DNA of 64,000 bases from Streptomyces sp. AC1-42W (GTDB taxonomy: Bacteria > Actinomycetota > Actinomycetes > Streptomycetales > Streptomycetaceae), in the NCBI RefSeq assembly GCF_003248355.1, contig NZ_QKWY01000001.1, positions 2,314,001 through 2,378,000 of the forward strand, in the 5' to 3' direction. Shown here piece after piece: positions 1 through 8,334 of this stretch. The notes beneath the pieces were generated by a model. It was given only the letters and a program-made list of their open reading frames with translations, did not search any database and was not told where the DNA came from. The translations under genes and the position numbers were made by a program. Every line of letters starts with the position of its first letter. The stretch's first letter is position 1.

Positions 1-1
1 C

Positions 2-565
2 GCCCTCGAAGACCTCACCCGCCGCAACGCCGCCGTCCTCGAACTCGCCCGCACCTACGGCGACGCCGTCGAAAAACTCGAAACCGGCGCCCTCTCCATC
101 AGCCCCGAACTCGTCCACCGGGGCCGCGACGAGAAGATCCGCGCCTACCACGGCCGCGTCTACATCACCGCCGTCCTCAACGACTTCACCGCCCTCGGCG
201 AATTCGTCACCCGCGTCGGCGACCTCGACATGACCCACGTCAACGGCCCCTGGTGGGCCCTGCGCCCCACCTCGCCCGCCCACGGCGAAGCCCGCCGCCA
301 GGCCGTCCGCGAAGCCGTCCAGCGCGCCCGCGAATACGCCGGAGCACTCGGCGCCGAACTGGCCGCCCTCGTCGAACTCGCCGACATAGGCGCCGAGAAC
401 GCCGCCCCCGTCGCCTACGCCCGCCGCGCCGGCTACGGCGGCGCGCTCCCCGCCCCCGCCGGAGCGGGCGCCCCGCCGGCCCCCGCCATCGACCTCGAAC
501 CCCAGCAGCAGACCGTCTACGCACAGGTGAACGCCCGCTTCACCATGACCCCGCCGAAACTCTGA
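2..565 (+). CDS. SIMPL (DUF541) domain protein, 5'-truncated by window edge
   Basis: The frame is open from base 2 to the TGA at 563-565, so only the last 187 residues are present. The segment with VTRVGDLDMTHVNGPWWAL and the following helix rich in EARRQAVREAVQRAREYA is typical of SIMPL-domain (DUF541) periplasmic or secreted proteins of unknown exact function. The C-terminus ends in a short Pro/Ala-rich stretch and a final beta strand (VYAQVNARFTM), as is usual in the family. The start and any signal peptide lie outside the window. The gene runs in the same direction as pyk but is separated from it by a hairpin, so it is probably a separate unit. Confidence 0.75.
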   Translation, partial: ALEDLTRRNAAVLELARTYGDAVEKLETGALSISPELVHRGRDEKIRAYHGRVYITAVLNDFTALGEFVTRVGDLDMTHVNGPWWALRPTSPAHGEARRQAVREAVQRAREYAGALGAELAALVELADIGAENAAPVAYARRAGYGGALPAPAGAGAPPAPAIDLEPQQQTVYAQVNARFTMTPPKL

Positions 566-586
566 ATTCCCACCCGCACGCACGGT

Positions 587-612
587 GCGGCGTGCTCATC
601 CGAGCACGCCGC
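587..612 (+). terminator. Hairpin terminator after the SIMPL gene
   Basis: An 11-bp perfect stem (587-597 with 602-612) and 4-base loop lie 21 bases after the stop codon. There is no strong T-run, as is common in Streptomyces terminators. Confidence 0.6.
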
Positions 613-677
613 CGCACAATTCAACAGTTGTCAATAACCCTTCATCCAAAGGTGGTTGGACAGTCATACAGAGCCAA

Positions 678-711
678 TTACCTACCCATAGGTAAGGTCT
701 AGGCTCGACCC
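678..711 (+). promoter_or_regulatory. pyk promoter, probably leaderless, with a palindrome
   Basis: A perfect 7-bp inverted repeat (TTACCTA at 678-684, TAGGTAA at 689-695, spacer CCCA) sits just before a -10-like TAGGCT at 700-705. Six bases separate this hexamer from the ATG at 712, so transcription would start at or next to the start codon. No convincing Shine-Dalgarno sequence is present. The left arm of the palindrome occupies the -35 position with a 16-base spacer, so a bound regulator would cover the promoter. The promoter call is inferred; the palindrome itself is directly visible. Confidence 0.45.
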
Positions 712-2145
712 ATGCGCCGAGCCAAAATCGTTTGCACCCTGGGACCAGCCACCGACACATACGACCAGATCAAGTCCCTGGTCGAGGCCGGAATGGACAT
801 CGCCCGCCTCAACCTCAGCCACGGCAGCTACGCCGAACACGAAGAGCGCTACCACCGCGTCCGCAAGGCGTCCGACGAGGGCCGCCGCAGCGTCGGCGTC
901 CTGGTCGACCTTCAAGGCCCGAAGATCCGCCTCGGACGCTTCAGCGAAGGCCCCGTACTCCTTGAACGCGGCGACGACTTCACCATCACCGTCGAACCGC
1001 TGGAGGGCGACCGCCACGGCTGCGGCACCACGTACGACGGCCTCGCCACCGACGTCACCCCCGGCGAGCGCATCCTGATCGACGACGGGCGCGTCACGCT
1101 CGAAGTCACCGAGGTGGACGGCCCGCGCGTCCGCACCACCGTCATCGAGGGCGGCATGGTCTCCGACCACAAGGGCCTCAACCTCCCCGGCGTCGCCGTC
1201 TCCGTCCCCGCGCTCTCCGAGAAGGACATCGACGACCTGCGCTGGGCCATCCGCACCGGCGCCGACATCATCGCCCTCTCCTTCGTGCGCAGCGGCCGGG
1301 ACATCGAGGACGTCCACCGCGTCATGGACGAGGAGGGCCGCCGCCTCCCCGTCATCGCCAAGGTCGAGAAGCCGCAGGCCGTCGACAACATCGAGGACAT
1401 CGTCGCCGCCTTCGACGGCATCATGGTCGCCCGCGGCGACCTTGGCGTCGAGATGCCGCTGGAGCAGGTGCCGATCGTCCAGAAGCGGGCGATCAAGCTC
1501 GCCAAGCGGAACGCGAAGCCGGTGATCGTGGCGACGCAGATGCTCGACTCGATGATCGACAACTCCCGGCCGACCCGCGCCGAGGCGTCCGACGTCGCGA
1601 ACGCCGTCATCGACGGCACGGACGCGGTGATGCTGTCCGGCGAGACGAGCGTCGGCAAGTACGCCATCGAGACGGTGCGCACGATGGCGCGCATCGTGGA
1701 GGCGGCCGAGGAGGGCATCCTCGCGAAGGGGCTGCCGCCGCTGACCGAGCGCAACAAGCCCCGCACCCAGGGGGGCGCGGTGGCCCGTGCGGCGGCGGAG
1801 ATGGGCGACTTCCTCGGCGCGAAGTTCCTGGTGGCGTTCACGCAGAGCGGCGACACGGTGAAGCGGCTGTCGCGCTACCGCTCGCCGATTCCGCTCCTGG
1901 CCTTCACCCCGGACCCGGCCACCCGCTCGCAGCTGAACCTGACCTGGGGCGTCGAAACGTTCCTGGGCCCGCAGGTGGACTCCACGGACGCGATGGTCGC
2001 CCAGGTCGACGAGGAGCTCCTCAAGATCGGCCGCTGCCGCAAGGGCGACGTGGTCGTCATCACGGCCGGCTCCCCGCCCGGAGTGGCGGGCTCGACGAAC
2101 CTGGTCCGCGTCCACCACATCGGCGAGGACGACAGCCCGAAGTAG
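712..2145 (+). CDS. pyk: Pyruvate kinase
   Basis: Catalyses the last step of glycolysis in the cytoplasm, phosphoenolpyruvate plus ADP to pyruvate plus ATP. The 477-residue length is normal. The N-terminus reads RRAKIVCTLGPAT, and RLNLSHG (about residues 32-38) is the first substrate loop. The catalytic lysine is in AKVEKPQA (about 213-220) and the metal-binding segment is MVARGDLGVE (about 238-247). PVIVATQMLDSM and the C-terminal allosteric domain follow. Streptomyces usually carries two pyk paralogues; this window alone cannot say which one this is. The ATG has no clear ribosome site, which fits a leaderless message. Convergent with the downstream endonuclease-like gene, with only a 6-base gap. 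Confidence 0.97.
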   Translation: MRRAKIVCTLGPATDTYDQIKSLVEAGMDIARLNLSHGSYAEHEERYHRVRKASDEGRRSVGVLVDLQGPKIRLGRFSEGPVLLERGDDFTITVEPLEGDRHGCGTTYDGLATDVTPGERILIDDGRVTLEVTEVDGPRVRTTVIEGGMVSDHKGLNLPGVAVSVPALSEKDIDDLRWAIRTGADIIALSFVRSGRDIEDVHRVMDEEGRRLPVIAKVEKPQAVDNIEDIVAAFDGIMVARGDLGVEMPLEQVPIVQKRAIKLAKRNAKPVIVATQMLDSMIDNSRPTRAEASDVANAVIDGTDAVMLSGETSVGKYAIETVRTMARIVEAAEEGILAKGLPPLTERNKPRTQGGAVARAAAEMGDFLGAKFLVAFTQSGDTVKRLSRYRSPIPLLAFTPDPATRSQLNLTWGVETFLGPQVDSTDAMVAQVDEELLKIGRCRKGDVVVITAGSPPGVAGSTNLVRVHHIGEDDSPK

Positions 2146-2151
2146 GGCGGT

Positions 2152-2937
2152 TCAGAATTTCGGCCCGACGTGAGCGTCCATGAGGGCTACGGACGCCCGT
2201 CGGGCGACGGAGATGTTGTACTTCTTGCCCGCACGCGTGCAGTGCGTCCACTCGACGCCGAGCGTGTCGAGGGTGTCGGTGTAGAGCTGCCGGATGTCGT
2301 CCGAGACGTTGGTGAACCAGTACCGCGGGTACTCGTACCGCTTCTTGACGCCGCCGACCACCCTGGTCGTCCAGTTCATGGTCCGACAGCCGTCGGAGTG
2401 GATGAGACCGCGGACGAAGTCCCAGGGGTGGGCGTCGACGATCTCCTGCTGCCAGGGTTCGAGGGCGATGCGGCGGGTGTGCTTCATGCCGGGGCCGTGT
2501 TGAGGAAAGAGGCACCACAGGTGTTTCGAGTAGACCTTCACTTCACGGCACCCCTTTCTGCGTACCCGGCACACCGAGTTCTCGGAGAGAACGGCGCGCA
2601 TCGCCTTCTCACACTCGGCCATGAGACCTGGCCAGGATTCGTCGCAGAAGACAGACAGGCTGGGCGTCTTCATGGCCTTGTTCTGAATGATGTGTCCGTC
2701 GCCCAAGTACAGGCCGAGAAGGTAGGAGTAGGCGGCCTGATCGAGCCGACCATCGCATCGAGGGCAGAGGTGGTAGCGGGTTCTCGTAGGCTCGCCGCGC
2801 TTGGCCCGGTCCATGTGTTTCCAGTAGCTGATCGTGCCGGCGGGCACGTTCAGCTTCCGCGCGACATCCGCGTTGCGTGCGCCGCCGCGCAGAAGGGTGA
2901 GGGCCTTCTGTCGTAATTCCGTGCCGTGGAAGTTCAT
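2152..2937 (-). CDS. Free-standing LAGLIDADG-type homing endonuclease-like protein with N-terminal HTH
   Basis: A 261-residue protein with an N-terminal helix-turn-helix (about residues 8-42, ALTLLRGGARNADVARKLNV), a CPRC knuckle (C58, C61) and two LAGLIDADG motifs: YLLGLYLGDG (72-81) and FVRGLIHSDG (174-183). Each motif carries the acidic residue (D80, D182) expected to bind metal. Two motifs in one chain imply a monomeric nuclease with two lobes. No intein splice junctions or intron are visible around it, so it is free-standing. It lies directly downstream of tRNA-Leu on the same strand, past its terminator. Such genes are often labelled only as transcriptional regulators. Whether it cuts DNA, or merely binds it, is not shown. 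No good ribosome site precedes the ATG. Confidence 0.75.
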   Translation of the reverse strand: MNFHGTELRQKALTLLRGGARNADVARKLNVPAGTISYWKHMDRAKRGEPTRTRYHLCPRCDGRLDQAAYSYLLGLYLGDGHIIQNKAMKTPSLSVFCDESWPGLMAECEKAMRAVLSENSVCRVRRKGCREVKVYSKHLWCLFPQHGPGMKHTRRIALEPWQQEIVDAHPWDFVRGLIHSDGCRTMNWTTRVVGGVKKRYEYPRYWFTNVSDDIRQLYTDTLDTLGVEWTHCTRAGKKYNISVARRASVALMDAHVGPKF

Positions 2938-2975
2938 GGGAATACGATGAGCAATCCGGGCCTGCCGCGCGCAGC

Positions 2976-3012
2976 AAAAAGCGGATGTTCACGAGAACGT
3001 GAACATCCGCTT
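2976..3012 (-). terminator. Intrinsic terminator of tRNA-Leu
   Basis: A perfect 15-bp stem (2979-2993 with 2998-3012) with a 4-base loop is followed, on the minus strand, by five T residues (A-run at 2976-2980). It starts 6 bases beyond the tRNA 3' end and is a textbook rho-independent terminator. Confidence 0.9.
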
Positions 3013-3017
3013 CGCTG

Positions 3018-3100
3018 TGCCGGGTGCGGGAGTCGAACCCGCACGCCCTTTCGGGCAGATTGGTTTGAGCAATCAGCGTCTGCCGTTCCGCCAACCCGGC
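3018..3100 (-). tRNA. tRNA-Leu (anticodon CAA)
   Basis: The minus strand folds as an 83-base class II tRNA. The acceptor stem GCCGGGT pairs with ACCCGGC and is followed by discriminator A. The anticodon stem GATTG/CAATC encloses loop CTCAAAC, giving anticodon CAA for UUG codons. A long variable arm (CTGCCCG-AAAG-GGCG region) and a T-arm with GGTTCGACTCC are present. CCA is not encoded. The gene is an attractive integration target in principle, but no flanking duplicate of its 3' end is visible here. Confidence 0.96.
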
Positions 3101-3191
3101 TGGGTGTGATTCGGAGTGTACCGGGTCACCACATGCAGTTGCAGCTAGGTAGGCTTGTGGTCAGCAGTCCTGCCCTGATTCAAGGAGCCCC

Positions 3192-3842
3192 GTGACCACC
3201 CCCGAGTCGCCCCAGCCCGTCGCCGATGACGACAAGTCGCACGTTCCGCCGCTGACGACCCGTGTCGTCATCGCCGAGGACGAAGCGCTCATCCGCCTCG
3301 ATCTCAAAGAGATGCTCGAGGAGGAGGGGTACTCCGTGGTCGGGGAGGCCGGGGACGGGCAGCAGGCCGTCGAGCTGGCTCGGGAGCACCGCCCGGACCT
3401 GGTCATCCTGGACGTGAAGATGCCCGTCCTGGACGGGATCTCCGCCGCCGAGAAGATCGCCGAGGAGTCCATCGCCCCGGTCCTCATGCTCACCGCCTTC
3501 TCGCAGCGCGACCTCGTGGAGCGGGCCCGGGACGCCGGGGCGATGGCGTACCTGGTGAAGCCGTTCAGCAAGAGCGACGTCGTCCCGGCCATCGAGATGG
3601 CCGTTTCGCGGTTCTCCGAGCTGAAGGCCCTGGAGAACGAGGTCGCGGACCTCGCGCAGCGCCTGGAGACGCGGAAGCTGGTGGACCGGGCGAAGAGCAT
3701 TCTGCAGACGGACTACGGGCTGTCGGAGCCGGAGGCGTTCCGGTGGATCCAGAAGACGTCGATGGACCGCCGGCTGTCGATGCAGCAGCTCGCCGAGGCG
3801 CTGATCGCGGACGCCGAGGAGAAGAAGAAGGCCGCGGAGTAG
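3192..3842 (+). CDS. pdtaR: ANTAR-domain response regulator (PdtaR-like)
   Basis: A 216-residue cytoplasmic response regulator. The receiver domain spans about residues 24-140: an acidic pair in IAEDEALIRLDL, the phospho-acceptor aspartate in LVILDVKMP, and the conserved threonine and lysine in LMLTAFSQ and YLVKPF. A coiled linker leads to a C-terminal ANTAR RNA-binding domain (about 155-210; LVDRAKSILQTDYGLSEPEAFRWIQKTSMDRRLSMQQLAEALI). ANTAR proteins bind paired hairpins in nascent RNA and prevent termination when phosphorylated. This matches the actinobacterial orphan regulator PdtaR, normally paired with the histidine kinase PdtaS, which is not in this window. GTG start with AAGGAG five bases upstream. 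Confidence 0.93.
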   Translation: MTTPESPQPVADDDKSHVPPLTTRVVIAEDEALIRLDLKEMLEEEGYSVVGEAGDGQQAVELAREHRPDLVILDVKMPVLDGISAAEKIAEESIAPVLMLTAFSQRDLVERARDAGAMAYLVKPFSKSDVVPAIEMAVSRFSELKALENEVADLAQRLETRKLVDRAKSILQTDYGLSEPEAFRWIQKTSMDRRLSMQQLAEALIADAEEKKKAAE

Positions 3843-3861
3843 GGCGGCCGTACAAGGACAA

Positions 3862-3898
3862 GGAAGGGCCCGCGCCACCAGGCGCGGGCCCTTCCCGT
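3862..3898. terminator. Bidirectional terminator between pdtaR and livF
   Basis: A perfect 15-bp stem (3862-3876 with 3881-3895) and 4-base loop lie between two convergent genes. A short T-run follows on the plus strand. Confidence 0.85.
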
Positions 3899-3910
3899 TT
3901 CCGCGAGGGT

Positions 3911-4623
3911 TCAGTCCTCGCCGAGGTACGCCTTGCGGACGGACTCGTCGTGGAGGAGGTCCGCCCCGGTGCCGGAGAGGACGATCTTGCCGATCTCCAT
4001 GACATGGCCCTGGTCCGCGAGGGACAGCGCGGCCTGGGCGTTCTGCTCGACCAGGAGGATCGTCGTACCGGAGGCCCGGAGTTCGACGATGGTCTCCATG
4101 ATCTTCTGCATCATGATCGGGGAGAGCCCCATGGAGGGCTCGTCGAGCATGAGCAGCTTGGGCTGGGACATCAGCGCACGGCCCATGGCGAGCATCTGCT
4201 GCTCGCCGCCGGAGAGGGTTCCGGCGGCCTGCTTCCGGCGTTCCCCGAGGATGGGGAAGAGGTCGTAGGCGCGCTGGACGTCCTTCTCGATGCCCGCCTT
4301 GTCGGTGCGGAGGTACGCGCCGAGCAGGAGGTTCTCGGTGATCGTCAGCCGGGGGAAGATGTGGCGGCCCTCGGGGGAGTGGGCGAGGCCCATGGCGACG
4401 ATCTTGTGCGCGGGGACGTTGGTGAGTGGTTGTCCCTCGAAGAGGATGCGGCCGCTGAGCGGCTTGAGCAGCCCGGAGAGGGTGCGCAGGGTGGTGGTCT
4501 TGCCGGCGCCGTTGGTGCCGATGAGGGTGACCACCTGGCCGCTCTCGACGGTGAACGAGATGCCCTTGACGGCTTCGATCTTGCCGTAGGCGACGCGGAG
4601 GTCCTCGACCTCGAGCAGTGCGG

Positions 4624-4627
<4 letters not shown>
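3911..4627 (-). CDS. livF: Branched-chain amino acid ABC transporter ATPase LivF
   Basis: A 238-residue cytoplasmic ATPase subunit of the Leu/Ile/Val (HAAT family) importer. It has Walker A GTNGAGKTT near residue 38, signature LSGGEQQML near residue 139, Walker B LLMLDEPSMGLSP and the switch histidine region. The LivF-type sequence (MTALLEVEDLRVAYGKIEAVKGI; THLSGLL pattern) distinguishes it from LivG. It is the last gene of the five-gene liv operon, overlaps livG by 4 bases (translational coupling), and is followed by the shared terminator with pdtaR. Confidence 0.95.
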
Positions 4628-5502
<875 letters not shown>

Positions 5503-5506
5503 GGTG

Positions 5507-7306
5507 TTACGCCCCCGCCTTGGCGATGCCGGCGTCCGTCGCGTCGGACTTCCGGGGTGTGGGCACGTCGGGCTGGTCGGGCTCGTCGTTCTCGTGGAAT
5601 TCGAGCTGCTTCCTGCGGTCGGCGACCAGGCCCTCGGGGCGGAAGCGCATCAGGACGACGAGTGCGATGCCGAAGAGGAAGAGCTGGTAGTCCTGCATGA
5701 ACTGCAGCTTGGCCGGGATGAGGTAGAGCAGCGCGGCGCCGACGAAGGGTCCGCTGAGGGTTCCCATGCCGCCGAGGATGACGGCGGCGAGGAGGAACGC
5801 GGAGTTCGGGGGCACGGAGCCGGCGAATTGGTACTGCTCGGGCGTCACGGTGTAGTTGACGTGGGCCTGTACGGTGCCGGCGAGGCCGGCGAGGGTGGCG
5901 CCGAGGGCGAAGGCGAGCAGCTTGAGCCGGAAGGCGTTGATGCCCATGGCGGTGGCGGCGGTCTCGTCCTCGCGGATGGCGACCCAGGCGCGGCCGATGC
6001 GGCTGTCTCCGGAGCGGCGGAAGACGAGGACGACGACGGCGGTGACGACGAGCATCAGCAGGTAGTAGTTGGCGGGCCTGCTGAGGGTGAAGGGGCCGAT
6101 GTCGTGGCTGAGCCCGAAGTCGATGCCGAGGAGGTTGAGGTCGGGGATGCTGGGGATGCCCTGGGAGCCGTTGGTGAGGTCGGGTCCGCTGTTGCCGTTG
6201 AGGTTGTTCACGGTGACGCGGAAGATCTCACCGAAGCCGAGCGTGACGATGGCGAGGTAGTCGCCGCGCAGTCGGAGGGTCGGGGCGCCGATGAGGACGC
6301 CGAAGATCAGGGAGACGACGGCTCCGGTGAGGACGGCGGCCCAGAAGGGGAAGGTCACGCCGATCGCGGAGAGCGGTGCGCCGGAGACGAGTGCGGCGGC
6401 GTAGGCGCCGACGCCGAGGAAGGCGACGTAGCCGAGGTCGAGGAGGCCGGCGAGGCCGACGACGACGTTGAGGCCCAGGGCGACGGTCGCGAAGATGAGG
6501 ATGTTCGCGCCGATGAGGGCGTATTCCGCGGTGTCCTGGGTGAAGGGGAAGCAGAGCGCCGCGACGAGGGCCGCGGTGAGGGTGACGTTGCGGTGCTTGG
6601 AGGTGAGTGCGGTGAGCCGGGCGACGAGTCCGGCACGGGTGAGCGCGGTGAAGCCGAAGGCCGCGGTGATGAGGAAGCCGATGAACTGTTCGGAGTCCTC
6701 GGTGGGGATGCCGATGCCGTAGGTGAAGACGTACAGCGCGAAGCCGAAGGCGACGGCGATGATGATGATCTCGGCCCAGGCCGGGAGGGCCTTGGCGCGG
6801 GGTGCCGAGGGCGCGGTGAAGCTGTGGCGGAAGCGCTGCCAGGTGCTGGGCGTGGGGCCTTCGGTGGCGGGCGGGACGTCGTCGGGGAGGCCGAGGGAGG
6901 CGATGACGGCGACGAGTGCGCCGATGCCGCTGACCCAGGCTCCGGGTTCCAGGTTGACGACGCCGCCGAGCTGGTAGGAGATGGCGCCCATGGTGTAGCC
7001 GGTGGTGCCGAGGGTGCCGAGGGCCAGGAGGCGGACGGGGCTGTTGGTGCCGCCGGGGGTGAGGGTGCGCAGTCCGGGGATGCCGTAGCCGGTGAGGGTG
7101 AAGAGCAGGGTGAGGACGGCGGCGGTGAGGGTGAGGACCTGGAGGCCGCCGGGGTAGCCGGTGACGGTGAGGTCGCCGGGGAATTCGGAGGTCCAGGTCC
7201 AGGGGAGGAACGTTCCGGCGAGTGCGGCGGCCGCGCCGGCCAGGGTGGCGGCGCGTGCGGCGGGTGCCGGGAGCGGGAGGAAGGCGTGGGTGGTCATCCG
7301 TATCAC
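5507..7306 (-). CDS. livM: Branched-chain amino acid ABC transporter permease LivM (long form)
   Basis: A membrane permease of the liv importer. The LivM core is recognisable in the C-terminal half: the GLNVVVGLAGLLDLGYVAFLGVGAYAAAL segment, then GAPTLRLRGDYLAIVTLGFGEIFRV, the EAA-type loop for the ATPases. At about 600 residues it is far longer than typical LivM (about 320-425). The extra N-terminal part contains several predicted membrane spans (from residue 15 on) and a charged cytoplasmic linker. The GTG at 7306-7304 is preferred because it overlaps the livH TGA (GTGA) and has GGACAGG upstream; ATG at 7297 is the alternative. It ends in a polar tail of about 40 residues. Confidence 0.9.
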   Translation of the reverse strand: MIRMTTHAFLPLPAPAARAATLAGAAAALAGTFLPWTWTSEFPGDLTVTGYPGGLQVLTLTAAVLTLLFTLTGYGIPGLRTLTPGGTNSPVRLLALGTLGTTGYTMGAISYQLGGVVNLEPGAWVSGIGALVAVIASLGLPDDVPPATEGPTPSTWQRFRHSFTAPSAPRAKALPAWAEIIIIAVAFGFALYVFTYGIGIPTEDSEQFIGFLITAAFGFTALTRAGLVARLTALTSKHRNVTLTAALVAALCFPFTQDTAEYALIGANILIFATVALGLNVVVGLAGLLDLGYVAFLGVGAYAAALVSGAPLSAIGVTFPFWAAVLTGAVVSLIFGVLIGAPTLRLRGDYLAIVTLGFGEIFRVTVNNLNGNSGPDLTNGSQGIPSIPDLNLLGIDFGLSHDIGPFTLSRPANYYLLMLVVTAVVVLVFRRSGDSRIGRAWVAIREDETAATAMGINAFRLKLLAFALGATLAGLAGTVQAHVNYTVTPEQYQFAGSVPPNSAFLLAAVILGGMGTLSGPFVGAALLYLIPAKLQFMQDYQLFLFGIALVVLMRFRPEGLVADRRKQLEFHENDEPDQPDVPTPRKSDATDAGIAKAGA

Positions 7307-8232
7307 GCCCTGTCCGCGACGCGTTCGCCGAGCAGGCCCTGTGGCCGCAGCAGCAGGACGACGATGAGGAGGACGAAGGCCCACACGTCCTTCCAGGCGC
7401 CGCCGCCGAAGAGGTCCATGCCGGGGACTTCGTTCATGTAGCCGGTGGCGAGGGATTCGGCGACACCGAGGACGACGCCGCCGAGCATGGCGCCGTAGAT
7501 GTTGCCGATGCCGCCGAGGACGGCGGCGGTGAAGGCCTTGAGGCCCATGATGAAGCCCATTTTGAAGCCGATCTGGCCGTTCTTGAGCCCGTAGGCGACG
7601 GCGGCGACGGCGGCGAACGCGGCACCGATGGCGAAGGCCATGACGATGATGCGGTCGGTGTTGATGCCCATGAGCTTGGCGGTGTCGGGGTCCTGCGAGG
7701 TGGCCTGCATGCCGCGGCCGGTGCGGGTCTTCGCGACGAAGAGGCCGAGGGCGAGCATGCAGAGGGGGGCGGCGATGAGGACGAAGAGGTCGCCGCGCTG
7801 GATGTGGGCGCCGAAGATGCCGATGGACGCGCCCTTGAACTGCGGGAAGGGGTGGTCCTTGGTGGCGTCGGGGTACCACTTCCAGATGGCCTGCTGGAGG
7901 GCGAGGGAGAGTCCGATCGCGGTGATCAGCGGGGCCAGGCGGGGAGCGGTGCGCAGCGGCCGGTAGGCGAAGCGTTCGGCGGCGGCGCTGATGGCGACGG
8001 AGCAGAGGACGCCGCCGATGATCATGAGGGGGAGGATGGCGAGGAGGTTGGAGCCGGCCGGCATCCAGAGGTACACGGTGAGAGCTCCGAAGCCTCCGAT
8101 CATGAAGATCTCGCCGTGGGCGAAGTTGATGAGCTGGATGATTCCGTAGACCATCGTGTAGCCGATCGCGATGAGTCCGTACATCGCGCCGAGGATGAGT
8201 CCATTGGCCAGCTGTTGCGGCAGTTCGTTCAC
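7303..8232 (-). CDS. livH: Branched-chain amino acid ABC transporter permease LivH
   Basis: A 309-residue integral membrane permease that partners LivM. The N-terminus (NELPQQLANGLILGAMYGLIAIGYTMVYGIIQLINFAHGEIFMIGGF) is diagnostic for LivH. The ATPase-contact loop is in QDPDTAKLMGINTDRIIVMAFAIGAAFA, and GGIGNIYGAMLGGVVLGVAE follows near the C-terminus. It overlaps livM by four bases. It is separated from livK by a strong hairpin, which probably sets the ratio of binding protein to membrane components. Confidence 0.95.
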   Translation of the reverse strand: MNELPQQLANGLILGAMYGLIAIGYTMVYGIIQLINFAHGEIFMIGGFGALTVYLWMPAGSNLLAILPLMIIGGVLCSVAISAAAERFAYRPLRTAPRLAPLITAIGLSLALQQAIWKWYPDATKDHPFPQFKGASIGIFGAHIQRGDLFVLIAAPLCMLALGLFVAKTRTGRGMQATSQDPDTAKLMGINTDRIIVMAFAIGAAFAAVAAVAYGLKNGQIGFKMGFIMGLKAFTAAVLGGIGNIYGAMLGGVVLGVAESLATGYMNEVPGMDLFGGGAWKDVWAFVLLIVVLLLRPQGLLGERVADRA

Positions 8233-8266
8233 CGCAGGGCCTCCGTGGAGTGGTTCGGATATGGCG

Positions 8267-8299
8267 CCGCGCGGGAGTGCTCGTAGCGCTCCCGCGCGG
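8267..8299 (-). terminator. Attenuator-like hairpin between livK and livH
   Basis: An 11-bp perfect GC-rich stem (8267-8277 with 8289-8299) lies in the 102-base gap between livK and livH with no T-run. In liv operons such a hairpin typically stabilises the abundant binding-protein message and reduces read-through; that role is inferred here. Confidence 0.6.
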
Positions 8300-8334
8300 T
8301 CTGGGTGGGGTGTGTCGGCGGGTGGCCGGGGTGG

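Noticed and set aside
3018..3100. tRNA-Leu as attachment site of an integrated element
   Set aside because: No duplicate of the tRNA 3' end and no integrase is found near it; the adjacent endonuclease-like gene alone is not evidence of an integrated element.
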